DNA from: Harmothoe impar
Lineage: Eukaryota; Annelida; Polychaeta; Phyllodocida; Polynoidae
DNA length: 64,000 bases
Reading direction: 5' to 3'
Assembly: GCA_947462335.1 (NCBI GenBank)
Contig: OX381705.1
Location: 39,363,770-39,427,769, forward strand
Below, piece by piece: positions 40,498-52,721 of this stretch. Within the stretch, counting starts at the first letter, position 1. The number at the start of each line of letters is the position of its first letter. The position numbers and the translations under genes are program-made. The notes under the pieces were generated by a model. The model made no database searches. It was not told the origin of the DNA and saw only the letters and a program-made list of their open reading frames with translations.

Positions 40498-42560
40498 TTC
40501 CTTCAGTATGGGTCATTTTCAGGTGTGGGTGGACACTACTGAATAGGTGGTTTTAGTTAAATATGTATACAGTAACCATGGCAACCATTCCAAATGGACT
40601 GCCATGATTCAAATTCGCCTTTCTGACCATGCTTTGTACCTAATCAATTATTGACCCTCCTGACAATCAATCATTACCTATTTTGATTTCTTTAACAGTC
40701 AACTATAAGCCATACCACTATCCAATCTAGGAAACACCAAACTTTATATATCATGCATCCCATTATCTCTTCCCACTCACCTTTAGATATGGAATTTTCT
40801 TCTTTTTTCCCCTTTTTAAACCATTTGAAATATTGCTAAACTTTGTAGTTTTCTCCTGTAAAACCTGTCATATATGTAATCAGACTTTTTTAAATATTCT
40901 ATTACCAAATTGTGTCATCTGATCATCCAATTAAAACCTTAATCTATAGCAGTTTAATCCATTAAATTTTTCTCATCTGACCCATATGTAAAAAAGTGGT
41001 CAGAAAGGCGAAAATACTGTTCTATTATGTCTATATATCACATATGTAAAATAAATACAATAATATGTAAGTTTTAAATGTAATAACTTTAATTTTTTGT
41101 TCCTATTTACTAGTCAAGTAACTGTGCTGCTGAATCAAAGTATTCCTACTTATTTTGACACTATATAAAACCATTGAAATAAAATAAAATCGCCTTTCTG
41201 ACTGCCTTTCTAACTGGTCAGAAAGGCGATTTTGTTTTTAAGGTTATACGGGTGGTTAATACTATTTTTATGAATATTTTTTCTTTTCCATCTATGCTAA
41301 GAGGAGGTTTCATCAATATGCTTTTTTAGTAAAACATAAACTTTACCCCGGATGCATCCCCATTCTACATTCCTAGTAAAATAAATGGTCAGAAAAATCG
41401 CCTTTCTGACTGCCTTTCTAACTGGTCAGAAAGGCGATTTTGTTTTTTAGGTTATACAGGTGGTTAATACTATTTTTATGAATTTTTTTCTTTTCCATCT
41501 ATGCTAAGAGGAGGCCATATCAATATGCTTTTTTAGTAAAACATAAACTTTACCCCGGATGCATCCCCATTCTACTTTCCTAGTAAAATAAATGGTCAGA
41601 AAAATCGCCTTTCTGACTGCCTTTCTAACTGGTCAGAAAGGCGATTTTGTTTTTTAGGTTATACAGGTGGTTAATACTGTTTTTATGAATATTTTTTCTT
41701 TTCCACCTATGCCAACAGGAGGCCATATCAATATGCTTCTTAGTAAAACACAAACTTTACCCCTGTCTACTTTTCTAGTAAAAAAAATGGTCACAAAAAT
41801 CGCCTTTCTGACTGCCTTTCTAACTGGTCAGAAAGGCGATTTTCTGATTGGAAAGACTGAAAAGTGGTCAGAAAGGCCCCAGGAGGGTTCCTTGTGCAGG
41901 TTGGGGAGGCCTGATTTTTGGATTATATTTGAGGGCCCTAGGGTCCCACAAAATGCAAATATAGTACTTAGTTAAGTACTAGAACTCTGCATGGTACAAC
42001 TACAGGTACAAAAAGTGGTCAGAAAGGATCCCTGTGAAAAATAGATATGTTACAAATCTTTGGAGCACCACTGTGCGTGGACTTAAGACAGATATAAGTA
42101 GGCTACCTTTTCTACCTAATGCTTCATGGGCTAGACTTTGTAAGGGAACATGTATAACATGTTTAAAAATCATAATGTGCAGGGGGGTGGGAAAGTATTT
42201 AAAGATAGTTAAAAATACAAAAAAATGGTCAGAAAGGCGAATATAGGTCAAAGGTACTTATTAGTGAACTGTACCACCTGTATAAAGTGTATGTATGTGA
42301 TTTTGACTTAGAATGATGCCAAGTAATATTGTGCAATGATTCAAGACATGAATAACCCCAAAACACCTGTTAGATTTTAAATAATTCATAATTAAGCCCA
42401 TTTATGGTCAGAAAACGTCAACTTTGGGTCATTTTTGGGCATATTATGGGCATAATAAGATACAGGGGTAGGGTAGACTATATATATTCTGGTAGAACTA
42501 AATACTTTGCAACATATAGGCTAAAAGAAATAAGCAAAAAAGTATATGGGTTGGAATTAT
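40498..42560. mobile_element. Repeat-rich insertion marked by GGTCAGAAAGGCGA words
   Basis: The word GGTCAGAAAGGCGA or its complement occurs at least ten times (for example 40613, 41191-41230, 41399, 41606, 41801, 42227). The outermost form an inverted pair (TTCGCCTTTCTGACC near 40613, GGTCAGAAAGGCGAA near 42227). It splits the two gag-like fragments on the minus strand. No ORF. Confidence 0.55.
41191..41850. repeat. Tandem array of about 200-bp units with a hairpin head
   Basis: Units begin with CGCCTTTCTGACTGCC at 41191, 41399, 41606 and 41801 (periods 208, 207, 195); the last is partial. Each unit starts with CGCCTTTCTGAC...GGTCAGAAAGGCG, which can fold into a hairpin. Confidence 0.88.
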
Positions 42561-42570
42561 ATAGAAAATA

Positions 42571-43360
42571 CTAGGTTTCAGTGAGTTGCATCACATTCAT
42601 GAGAACGAGCCCCATGCTCTTTCGTTTGCGACAGGTTTTGAGACTCAATTCGCTTCCGTTCGGCCAAAAACGCGAAAAAGCGACCCCCTCCTCTCTGTTT
42701 TCATCTGGGCTGATGTTATGGTCCGCCATCTTGGTTTGCGCATGCGCGCCGAGCTGCTGCTTCGCGGACAGAGATGAAAAAGCTCGTCCGCGTCTTCCCC
42801 GGGAATTGCCGACAGGTCGTGGCCGCTGGTGCCCTGGTCCGCGTAGTATAAGGCTGTTCCGCGGGCGCCCCCGGACCACTGCAATCCGTCTTTGCCTTGC
42901 ACGGCCTCAACAACACCGCGGAAGGCGGCTTCTGCGAGGTTCGTATCTCTCTCAACCCGGTTATTACTTGCCCTGAGTCCCGCTAGCTCCATCTCTGCCT
43001 CTTTCAACCTCTGGGTGTGCTTTAAATCCTCTTCTCTGGCTTTCTCTTTAATTGTCAAAGCTTCGATCTGGTCTAAAGCTTGCTGGAGCTCTACCTCCCG
43101 GGCCGCACTGTACTTTGGGCCTGCTCGCTGTTTTGGCGGGCCGTACCGCCCGGGGATGCCGGCGAGGCAGAGCTGCCCTGGCCGGTCTCCTGCCGGCCCT
43201 GGGAGCCGCCATGGTCGTCCTGTGCCGGTGCAGGCTGGTCCTGCCCCTGCAACACCTTCCTGGGGGTACCCTTGTCTGGGTTTGGGGCATTGCATTGGGG
43301 GCAGCAATTCCTGTTGCCATGGTACTCTGTTCCGCAAAAGCAGACCGTCATTTTGACCAA
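42571..43360 (-). pseudogene. Gag-like fragment of a second tyrosine-recombinase element, N-terminal part
   Basis: From about 43354 the minus strand reads MTVCFCGTEYHGNRNCCPQC, very like the N-terminal Cys cluster of the Ngaro-like Gag at 11224 (VCDTCSQVYHGN-KECPVC). A Gly/Gln/Ala-rich stretch, then (one frame over) a coiled coil (EVELQQALDQIEALTIKEK, RLKEAEMELAGLRASNN) follow. Frames change at least twice. It probably belongs to the same decayed copy as 38944-40497. Confidence 0.6.
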
Positions 43361-44336
43361 ATTCTAGACCGAATCTAGAAAAAAACAAAGTCTCTGCTGG
43401 CCTGCTGCTGGCCTTGCTGCCTGCTTGCTTGCTGCTGGCTATCTCCCCTCCCCTAGAGAAGAGTTCCACGGCTGGTGCCGGTGGGAGGCACTAGGTGGCA
43501 CTGGTATTAGCCTCACCAATTGCCCACCCGTATCAGTTGGATGGCAGTGCCTACTGAATACACACCCATGCATGGGCCGTGTTTGTCACTACCTCTGGGA
43601 TTCTCCCTTCACAATCTAATTTCTGAGGAGGTTATCTGACGTCATATGTCTTTGGGAAACAGCTGCTTAATCAGAGGAGATCTTAAGCTACATTTTGGTG
43701 GGTACCACTCTTAGATTGGATGCTGCTAACCAGAGATATTAACTTGAGAAGTAAATTTTCTTAGAATTCCATGCCGTGTTTAAAATATATGTGCCGCACC
43801 CATTATCTTATATTCACATAATATAAAGGAGAAACATGCCTTTCCATTGATACATTAATGGTCAATGTAAATTGTGGTTAAGACCCACGGATTTTGATAG
43901 ATCTATTGTATGTACAATTATCATGTGTATTGCAACAGTGCAAGGGGATGTGAGACCGCAACAAGTGCATTCACACCCCAGGTGCATTAGGGTAACTTCG
44001 GGGGCCATTGCCCCCCCCTCCCCCACCCCATGATGCAGAAAGCTGTGAATGCGTGGCTGTGCTGCAGTCACACATAGGGGGTCCATGGCAGAGGTGCCTA
44101 ACTATAGGATAATTTCTCCAATTGATTCACCCTTTTTTCAATGTATAATCTCAAATTATGTCGGTTCTAGGCATGCTAGAAACAAAGTAAAAACGGTTTT
44201 GTCATCTGGATGGGGCAGCGAATCAGTACATATGCACATTATAACAATATCATGTTCTTTTAATTTCTCTGTGGTAATGCTACTGGTATGTACACTAATA
44301 TGGGAATAACTTCCCCAATGGAAGTTATGCCCGACA
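43361..44336. other. Unassigned sequence between the gag-like fragment and the outer element A copy
   Basis: No gene or repeat structure is clear. Its right edge is the sharp junction with element A at 44337. It may include the leader of the decayed tyrosine-recombinase element. Confidence 0.35.
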
Positions 44337-44490
44337 TCTAATTCTGCTGCTTTCCAATTCATCCTAGGCACATTTTGTCCTCCTTCAGCCATTTTTTTTT
44401 TTTTTTTTACAATGTCACTGTATTACTTAAAATTAATGTCACTGAAGTATTTTACAAGCCTTTTCCTATCTCTGAGTCAGTTTCCTGTCA
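44337..44490 (-). repeat. Leader plus gag-start segment of element A, outer copy
   Basis: It contains the first codons of gag on the minus strand (from 44392, MAEGGQNVPRMNWKAAELD) and then foreign sequence. It matches 38780-38943 with a few substitutions and small indels. Unlike the inner copy it is continuous with the 5' leader and LTR. Confidence 0.8.
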
Positions 44491-44660
44491 TCTGCCATAG
44501 GCCTACCACATCAATCGACAATTGCATTCTTTTCACAGATCATTTTCAGGTGTTTTGTTCATCTCATGAGAAAAATAAGATACTCAGCTGAATGTCCTGT
44601 TCTCATATTTTCACTTGTTCCTGTTTCTGGGCATGGATGGTCCTCCTTTCTGTGAAGAAA

Positions 44661-44678
44661 GTCCTGATTCTGACACCA
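44661..44678 (-). promoter_or_regulatory. Primer-binding site of element A
   Basis: Minus strand TGGTGTCAGAATCAGGAC directly follows the 5' LTR. TGGTGTCAGAA is the pattern complementary to the 3' end of leucine tRNAs used by several gypsy elements. 44491-44660 is the untranslated leader. Confidence 0.65.
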
Positions 44679-44813
44679 TGTTATGTATGTACCTGTATGT
44701 GTGGTGCCTGTGCTGGTCAGATCATGACTGGCTGTTTTCTGACAAGTAACTTCCAGTTACGACTTCTGGTTACGACTTCTGGTTACGTTACGACTTCAGG
44801 TCCATATACAACA
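44679..44813 (-). repeat. 5' LTR of element A
   Basis: 135 bp with the same ends as 17598-17757 (TGTTATGTATG, CATATACAACA). It has fewer copies of the 12-bp CTTCYGGTTACG unit. CTGTA follows (44814-44818), the matching target duplication. Confidence 0.87.
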
Positions 44814-45289
44814 CTGTACACCAAAAATCTGGCCACTATTAATCATACCATGTATTGTGAGATATATAATTGAGACAAAATACATCATATTGTCACCCAG
44901 TGAACATCCTGCACACATAGAAAGTGTATAATAAGTGATCAGTCAAACAGTCTCAATCAGTCTCAACTAGTTTTAATAACCAGGGGTAAAGGAGACCAAT
45001 CTTATCCACATATGCCACATCCTGTCAGTATAAGAGCTAATTCTCAAAGTCAAACTCAAACATAAGGTGTTTATAATGACAAGCTTTTTTCCCACCCAGA
45101 ATTTACTTTATTCAGTTCATAATTTTGTATCAAATAGATTTCCTATGATATCTGTTTTATCACATATTAATTTGCACCTATGTGAGGTAATGTGAATCAG
45201 AATTATTTAGTTATAATCATACATATGGGCTATATATCTCATAAGAATGCATTGATGACATTTAGTGGAATGATTGGGAACTAATCTAG

Positions 45290-45476
45290 CCCGTCTGCCA
45301 GTACCGGGCCAGTACAGGCATACCGGTAATGGCAAACGATACATTGCCAGTACTGAACCGATACATGGAAGCAGTAATGGCAAAGAAGTGGCACGGTATT
45401 GGCAGTGCTGGGCCGTTACTGCCAGTACTTGCCAGTGCAATGCCAGTACCGGCCCGGTACAGGTGTGTTTGCTGGG
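45290..45476. repeat. Degenerate palindromic repeat array at the right end of the CCCAGCAAACAC element
   Basis: Repeated words around GCCAGTACCGGGCCAGTAC, largely self-complementary, are the mirror of the array at 17421-17597. It ends in GTGTGTTTGCTGGG. Confidence 0.7.
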
Positions 45477-45478
45477 AA

Positions 45479-46354
45479 GAAAGTGTATGATTTGCCAGCC
45501 CGGGGGGGGGGGCCACTCCCTCAGCATTACTGACTATGTGTGAACACGATTCCAAGGGAAAGGGTATATTTTTGGACTCTATGCACAGACCCGCGAGGGT
45601 CCTTAAAAAGGGGTGCTTTTTAGGCAATTTTGGAGGGAAAATGTTTTAAAGCCCCGGCCATACCTAGGTGATTTCACCCGACCCGACGTGGTCCGACCTA
45701 GGTCCGACAGTGGGAAGAGTTTGGCATGCACAACTCTATCAGACCGGCCAGGTAAATTAGATCCGATTGTCGGGTCGGGTCGGGTCGGGTCGGATCTGCT
45801 CAAAACAGCCTATAGCTCCAGTCACCAAGAAACGGCCAGTGAATACACCTACTTTGCCTCTCTAGTATACCCACATGAATTAGGCTGTGAAGGGTTTTCT
45901 TTTGTTCCAGGAAATTGATACATGCATATATAACATAAATATAAAGCAAAATATCTATAATTGTTGAGCAATTTATGTTTTTCTCAATAATAGTTGGTGG
46001 TAAAGTGTCCTTTTTGGGCATTTATACCCACAAATACCATCAGACCAGGGAGAATTGAACACTCAGCAATCAGAAGGGCTAATTGTGGTTACTATTGTTG
46101 TCAGTCTTGCAATATAGTAATATTTTGTAGACATACTGTACTAGAAACCATCAATTGTTGGTTGTAGATCCATTATGCTTGATAATGCGGGATAAATCCT
46201 CCAAATGTCGGCCATTACGGATAGAGAAATATACATTAGATCGGGATTTTGAGAAGCCTGGCCCCAAAAATCATACATTTCACATAGAACAGCTGACATA
46301 TAGACCTCTTATTATTAGGCTACAATAGACACATATTTTCTTAAAGGGACCCCA
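45479..46354. other. Unassigned sequence with a GGGTC pentamer run
   Basis: A short tandem run of GGGTC lies at about 45773-45795. The 101-codon frame over it (45613-45918) has repeat-derived and low-complexity content and no domain. Nothing else seen. Confidence 0.4.
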
Positions 46355-48995
46355 CCCAGCTAGCATTCTGACGTTGTACCAACGTTGGTTCAACGTTAGC
46401 TGGCGTTGGCATGACGTTGGACATTGACGTTGTCACAACTGCCTTTTCGCCGGCGATTTCTACCATGTACCAACGTCGCCAATGTCGCCGTTGGCATGAC
46501 GTTGGCTTAACATTGTACCAACGTCAGATAGTGACGTTGTGCCAACGTCTACCCAACCATTTCATGGTTAAATCTGACATTTGTTTGTGGTGTTAATCAA
46601 ACGTTGATTATCAATGTGTGACTGGGGAGATTTAGTGAACATAGTTTGCTCATCATAAAGGCCTATTGGCTGTCAACAATCATCATTTAAGAGCATTTCT
46701 CTATTTTCATTTCACCTTAATCTCAGCTTAAATGGCCAAGAAGTGATACAGAACCATATCCTATCCCTACACCTTAAATACCTGTTATTACCTACAAAAA
46801 GGTGTCCTGATAGGAATATTGCCAGGATTGTTTCATATTACATATAAATGTGGTAATAACCCAGCTAGCAAAACTCATGTAAATTACATCATTTTTACAT
46901 CATTTTCTGATTGGTCGTGACATCATTGGATGATGTCAATTGTCGTTCCCAAGATGTCACATACGCAAGAAGTTTTTACGTGTCCCTTTGCATGGGTATT
47001 TTACATAAGTATATTTACATTTAAAAAAATACATATCAACGATATGTTTGAACTTAATAATAATGATGTATATAATTGACCAGCTGTAGGCCCAAAACAT
47101 GTCTGAAACGTATAAATTTAGACATGTCAAAAAGATGTGATATGGAGATATGTACATGACATGTTGCGGGGATGACATTTATACCAGTTCTGCGTATACC
47201 CCCCTCCGAGTAGTGATTATAAATCAGATAGGATATTTAGGATAACTCTGAGAGATTGTAGACATCATATAGTTACGTCCATTTTATGTCAATGTATGAC
47301 ATGTACACAGGCACTCTGCATAGGAAGCAAACACCTGTTCTGTGAAAGACACTTTGCATGCATTTTCCATTCCATACAGACACATTTATCCTAGCCAGGA
47401 GGCCCAGATGTGATATCAGCCCAAAGCCAGAATTTCTTCTTATACAATTTGAAAGGACACAGAAAAGGTGTCCCATTATGTGCCTTGGCTGTCCAACTAT
47501 AATTCACCAAGTCACTGTAACACAAGTAACACATAAAATGTTACTGAAGAAATTTAGTCTAATTTTGTCTCTTATTGCAGTATGTAGAATTGATTTCATA
47601 CAACTTTTAATCAAGAATGGGGGAATGCTGATCAAAATGTGATCACATTGCAAAATGAGACGCCTAGTGTTGGAGCTCAGAACTATGATAGGATATAGTA
47701 ATGTCGACTTATAGATGTCATATTCTGATAAGGTTGTGATGTCATAAATATGTTATATTGGAATAAATCCATACTCCTATTATTTTGACGTCACAATCTT
47801 GTCAGAATATGACCTATTACAGTTCTGAACTCCAACACTAGGGGTCTCATTTTGCAAGGCTGTCACATTTTGATCAGCATTCAGTCATTCTTCATTGAAA
47901 AGTTGGATCAAATTAATTGTATAAACTACAATGAGGGACAAGGTTGGACTAAATTTCCTCTGTGATATATAAGGTGTCACTTGTGTTACAGTGACTAGTT
48001 GAAATATAGTTGGATAACCAAGGCACATGGGTGGACACCTTTTCTGTGTTCTTTGAGATTGTATAAGAAGACATTCTGGTTTTGGGCTGATATCACATCT
48101 GGGCCTCCTGGCAAGGATAAATGCGTCTGTAAGGAATGGAAAAATGCCTGCAAAGTGTTTTTCACAGAGCAAGTGTTTGTTTCCTATGCAGAGTGCCCAT
48201 GGACATGTCATACATTGACATAAAATGGACATAACTATATGATGTCTACAATCTCCCTCAGAGGTATCCTAATTATCCTATCTGATTTATAATCACTACT
48301 TGGGAGGGGGTATACTCAAAACTGGTATAAATGTCATCCCTAGAACATGCTTGTAGATATCTCCATATCACATCTTTTTGACGTGTCTACATTTACATTT
48401 TTTAGACATCTTTTACAGCTAGTCATATATATGCCATTATTGTTTAGTCCAAAGGTATCACTGATAAATATGTCTCTTTTATATGGATATGTTTATATAA
48501 AATACACATAAATATTGTTTCATCAAGAACCCATGCAAAAGGACACGTAAAAACTTCTTGCGTATGTGACATCTTGGGAACGAAAAATGATATCATGAAA
48601 TTACTAGTTATTTTTATGTAAGGTGCTAGCTGGGAAGGGATACAATGGATAATAAATAGAATATACTTGGTTTCAAATGCTATATAAATCACATGACCCC
48701 CAATTATTGACCAATTATGAAGAAGTTAATGTGTCTAATGGGGAAATATCTTCTTACAACCTCCAATGCCATCTGGTGGAGGTTGGAGATACAGCATTAT
48801 GCCAACGTTGGAATGACATGAATTATCCTCCGTTGTATCAACGTTGGCAAAACGTTGGGAGTATTGCCAACGTTTGTACAACATAAATTTACCAACGTTG
48901 TACCAACGTTGGCAGACCAACGTTGTGCCAACGTTAAAATGTTGCTTGCGACCTGCCGACGTTGGCCCAACGTAGGCCTACCGTTGCTTGCTGGG
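46355..48995. mobile_element. CCCAGCTAGC-terminal element made of ACGTTGG palindromic words
   Basis: The outer parts (46355-46600 and 48795-48995) are dense in CCAACGTTGG-like palindromes. The ends are CCCAGC (46355) and GCTGGG (48995), with CA on both sides (46353-46354, 48996-48997). A foldback element is nested inside (46860-48634). No ORF. Confidence 0.7.
46860..48634. mobile_element. Foldback element, copy 2 (opposite orientation to copy 1)
   Basis: The ends are CCCAGCTAGC and GCTAGCTGGG, flanked by AA on both sides (46858-46859, 48635-48636). Its sequence is the reverse complement of 1571-3342 nearly throughout, including the two inverted arms. No transposase. Confidence 0.85.
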
Positions 48996-49190
48996 CAATC
49001 TGTACCATTTTCATCATTACTGTCAGCATTTAATATTTTGTGCAAGTAAATTTTTATGTTTTTGGCACGTTTGATCATGCTGTAGGCCTACAAGTAATGG
49101 GGTGAAACATGGGTTTGCCAGTGGTTGCTCTGGAGACTATGTCAGGTACCATCACTCGTTGAGCAAGTCTGGGGAGTAGGGCCTATATTA

Positions 49191-52100
49191 TTAGGGGGGG
49201 GTGGTTAGCGCAAAATTTTTGCGGGACCCATCCTAAAAGATGGTACTCATCATGAGAAACATGAATCTGACCTTCATTTTTGAATTTGAAAGCTCTAACC
49301 CCCCCGTACGCCCCCTCCGAAGATAAAAAGTCGGAAAATAATTAATTAATTCAATTTTAATCCATTTTTTATTTCTACAGGGTTTGTCCTCCTTGAAATG
49401 TACATCAAACTACTTTTAGGTGGATAACAAAAATATAAACCAACAAATTGAGGTATTTTGATGTATCTGAAAAATTCAAGATGGCTGCCATTGGCAAAAT
49501 ACACCATTTTTCAACCCGATTATCAATTTTTGTATTCCCATGTGGCCAACCTCACATAAAACTTATATAAAAGTACTTTGACATGGCCTACTACCCCAAA
49601 ATGAAGGATTTTGAAGTTCCAGAAAAATCCAAGATGGCTGCCATAAGCCAAAAACGACATTGTAAATTCATAGATCATTGAATATCATTCTCTGCAGAAG
49701 AAAATTTCTTCTAACCAAGATCTGAGGTATAAAAGGGGCCCTGGACCCTGGTTATAGAAGGGGGGGGGTAGAACATGTAGGCTTATGGGACCCCCTGAAA
49801 TTTGCCAAGATCATACAATAAAATACACAAGATTTACACACCTTTTCTATTCTACATAGAGAAAGCTGGGAACAGGGGATGAGGGATAGGCCTCCAATAA
49901 TAAAAGAGGATAGTCAAACACTTTTCTATACACATCATATAAATGCATTTATAGGGTCAGTGTGCATCAGCCCCCTTGGACCCCCTAGTAATGATTTTCT
50001 CCTAGACCCCGGATGATCCTAATCCAATATCATCAGTGCAAAACCAACAGTTACAATATAATGGGTGTGTGCATGTGACCCCCTGTAAGATATAGAAATT
50101 CATACCACACTTGGCTGTGAAGGGTAATTATTCCCGCCTAGTGCCTTGGACAATTACCCTGTCCTTGGCTTATAACTCCTATACACCAAGTCACTTGTAC
50201 TATGTCTAACACATGATGGTTTCTGGACAAGGCTTGTAGTCATATTTCCCCTTTTGCATTTGCCCCTAGGTTTTGACAGCTCCTCCCTAGTAGCTGAATG
50301 GTGCTAAACTTTAAGACACATGCTTATAGGGGTACTGCAGTGGCATAGGAAAAGGAGGGGGCTGGTGGGCCCTGGGCCCCCAATCACTAAGGAAGGGGGG
50401 ACTGAATATGTTTGGGCCTCCAAATCCTTACCTCTCCTGCATAGGAGAAAGTGGGGCAGAAGGGGTTGGGCCCCAAATCAGAACTAGAGGTGGCTCAAAT
50501 ACTTCTTTTCCATACAATTTTATGTAAGCGTGTAAACATGATGGATAAAAACCAATACTCAAAGTTGGTAGAAGCAGCCCCCCCCCTGGCCCCCCCAATG
50601 AAGATTTGCTTTCTATGCCTATGTAGTCAACAATGAAATAAACTGATCACAGGTGCGTTCAAGACAAAGTTGAGTTTTGAGAGTACAGCACACAGTGCGG
50701 TAGGAACATAGCAGACTCCCTATGATTAAATACTTTGGATTGTTGTGTAGATACTGGTTGGGTGTGTATATCAATGTCAGTGCTTGATATTAGAACCCAA
50801 TATGTTTTAGAAAGATAATTAAATTTGAAATTGCTGGCCATCAGTTACAGCAGGAGTCTCTTTATTTACATCTGAACGTCAGAGAGCTCTTTGCTGCCCG
50901 AGTTGGGGTAGATATATGGCTTCATTAAGTTAACTGCAGGCATTATGCATCCGTGAATGATTCTGAGATACTCTACTTAAGTTATAATTTGATTATCACC
51001 TTTCTATTTTCTAATAATCACAGGAAAAATGTTAACATGTAAGATAATTGCTTTCAGCATGATTAAGGGAAAAGCAGTAGAGACTAAACTTATTCCCTCC
51101 CATAGTCAATAATCCCTGACTTTCCAGCATAAAAGCTAGTATACTAGTAGGCTTATACATACAAGCCCAGACAGGGGGCAGGGGCTGAGGTCTGCTGCCA
51201 ATTGATGATTACTTCCTGTGCCTCCATTAAGTTTGTAAACAGCATCTAAACACTGTCATGTAGATAATTTTGGTCCTTATTTCAATACATAGGGTAAATG
51301 TGGGTAATATCGCGCACCTAGTGACGATATTACCCAAATGTTCTCCCCCACCCCTATCCAGTGTCATTAAAAAAGAAAAAAATCAGTTTTTTCAAAAAAA
51401 TTATTTAAAATGAAAAAAAAAAGAGAAAAAAATGCATGCCAATAGCAACCCCCTGTATGTTAAACAGGGGGCTAAAAGTGACTAAATTTTTGGGTTATAT
51501 CGTTGTGATTGCTGTTATATCGCTCACACCATTGTGTTATATCGCTCACCCATTGAATTACAGTGCATTTGACCATATGGGTAGTTTCGCTCACCTGTTT
51601 TAACACCCAAAAGTGTGAAAACAGGGTGCCTCACCCCAAATGCTCTCACACCTGTCTGGTGAGAAGCAGCATCCCCAAATTTACACAGGTGTTAGAAAAC
51701 ACATAAGGCTACCCTTTAAAACTAATCCACTCATTTCATTGTTATTTAATATATTATTTTTTATTCTGTAAACAGGTGAGCGATATAACAACATGCCTGA
51801 GCGATATTAGCTCTATGGGAATTAGTATAGAAACTGCTGATTTAGCAAGTATCAAAAATACCAATTATTAGGTGTTTTTGTTCATTTCTGACTCCTGATA
51901 TACATGTATGTCACAGGTAAATGATATGCATTAAAATGATACTTGATATAACGTGGCTAACTAAAAAAAAAAATTAAATTTTTTTTTTTGAAAAATGTCC
52001 CTTTTAGATGGGGTGCGCGATATTACCACATGCGCGATATTACCCACATTTACCCTATAGGAAGAATTACATGTATTTAACGGAACTACACAATGCTTCA

Positions 52101-52721
52101 TATTTTCAAAATAGTTTACTGGATGGTGGGAGGGGCTGGAAGTGATATTGCAACTATTTGGTCATATCATTTATTCAGTTGCAGCCCAAGAAGAAAAACA
52201 AAATATTTCTACCGCTTGCATAGCATTTCTGAAGCTTGAATAACAATATTTTTTGCCAATGGTGGCCATCTTGGATTTTTCAAAACCTTGAAATATCTGC
52301 CTTTGGTACAGTATATCTTTATATTCCATTTTAGAATACTTTTATATGCATTTCATGTCAGTTAGACCACATAGAGTTAAAAAGAGAGCTCAAAAATGGT
52401 GTTTTTTGCCAATGGCGGCCATCTTGAAATTTTCAGATAGCTAAAAACTGCTCATTTTAGTGCATTGTATTTTTATATTCTATATCAAAGTGGTTTTATG
52501 TCCATTTAAAGGGAGGTAGACCCCATGGAAACAAGAAAATTAATTAAAATTGAATTAATTTAATATTTTCCAACTTTTCATCTTCGGAGGGGGCGTACGG
52601 GGGGGTTAGAGGTTTCAAAATCAAAAATGGAGGTCATATTCTTGTTTCTCATGATGAGTACCATCTTTTAGGATGGGTCCCGCATTCCTAGCTTCATTTT
52701 GACTGAATAACCACCCCCCTA
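49191..52721. mobile_element. Long-inverted-repeat element, about 3.5 kb
   Basis: The left arm (GGGGGGTGGTTA, GCGGGACCCATCCTAAAAGA, TGGTACTCATCATGAGAAAC and on) returns inverted at 52540-52721. Matching continues inward over several hundred bases (for example AAGATGGCTGCCATTGGC near 49483 against 52410-52430). The middle holds unassigned sequence and the nested MITE at 51292-52055. No transposase ORF, so non-autonomous. Confidence 0.75.
51292..52055. mobile_element. TA-flanked MITE, GGGTAAAT family, copy 2
   Basis: 764 bp, the same ends and internal words as 3383-4121. TA lies on both sides (51290-51291, 52056-52057). Inserted in the long-inverted-repeat element. Confidence 0.87.

Larger units (their letters stand above)
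17598..44813 (-). mobile_element. Degraded Ty3/gypsy retrotransposon ('element A'), host of element B
   Basis: Two LTRs of the same family lie at 17598-17757 and 44679-44813. They are flanked by the identical pentamer CTGTA (17593-17597 and 44814-44818), the 5-bp target duplication expected for gypsy elements. On the minus strand the order from the right is LTR, primer-binding site, leader, gag, protease, RT, RNase H, integrase, purine tract, LTR. Element B is inserted in the integrase region. The coding regions have deletions, stops and frame changes, so this is the older element. Confidence 0.9.
16934..45476. mobile_element. CCCAGCAAACAC-terminal element carrying all the nested insertions
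   Basis: The left end CCCAGCAAACAC (16934) is inverted at the right end GTGTTTGCTGGG (ending 45476). AA lies on both sides (16932-16933, 45477-45478). Its own sequence is 16934-16952, 17421-17597 and 44819-45476. Both inner ends are built of degenerate palindromic words around GGCCAGTACTGGCC. Everything else between is later insertion. Non-autonomous, no ORF of its own. Confidence 0.7.

Noticed and set aside
41191..41850. CRISPR-like array
   Set aside because: Units of about 200 bp repeat throughout, with no short repeat/unique spacer pattern, in a eukaryotic transposon setting.
42645..43469. 274-codon minus ORF taken as a single protein
   Set aside because: Only its middle (coiled coil) looks real; the Cys cluster that should precede it is in another frame, so it is a frameshifted Gag remnant.
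45613..45918. 101-codon ORF over the GGGTC run
   Set aside because: The middle is repeat-encoded, the ends lack any recognised motif, and it lies between transposons.
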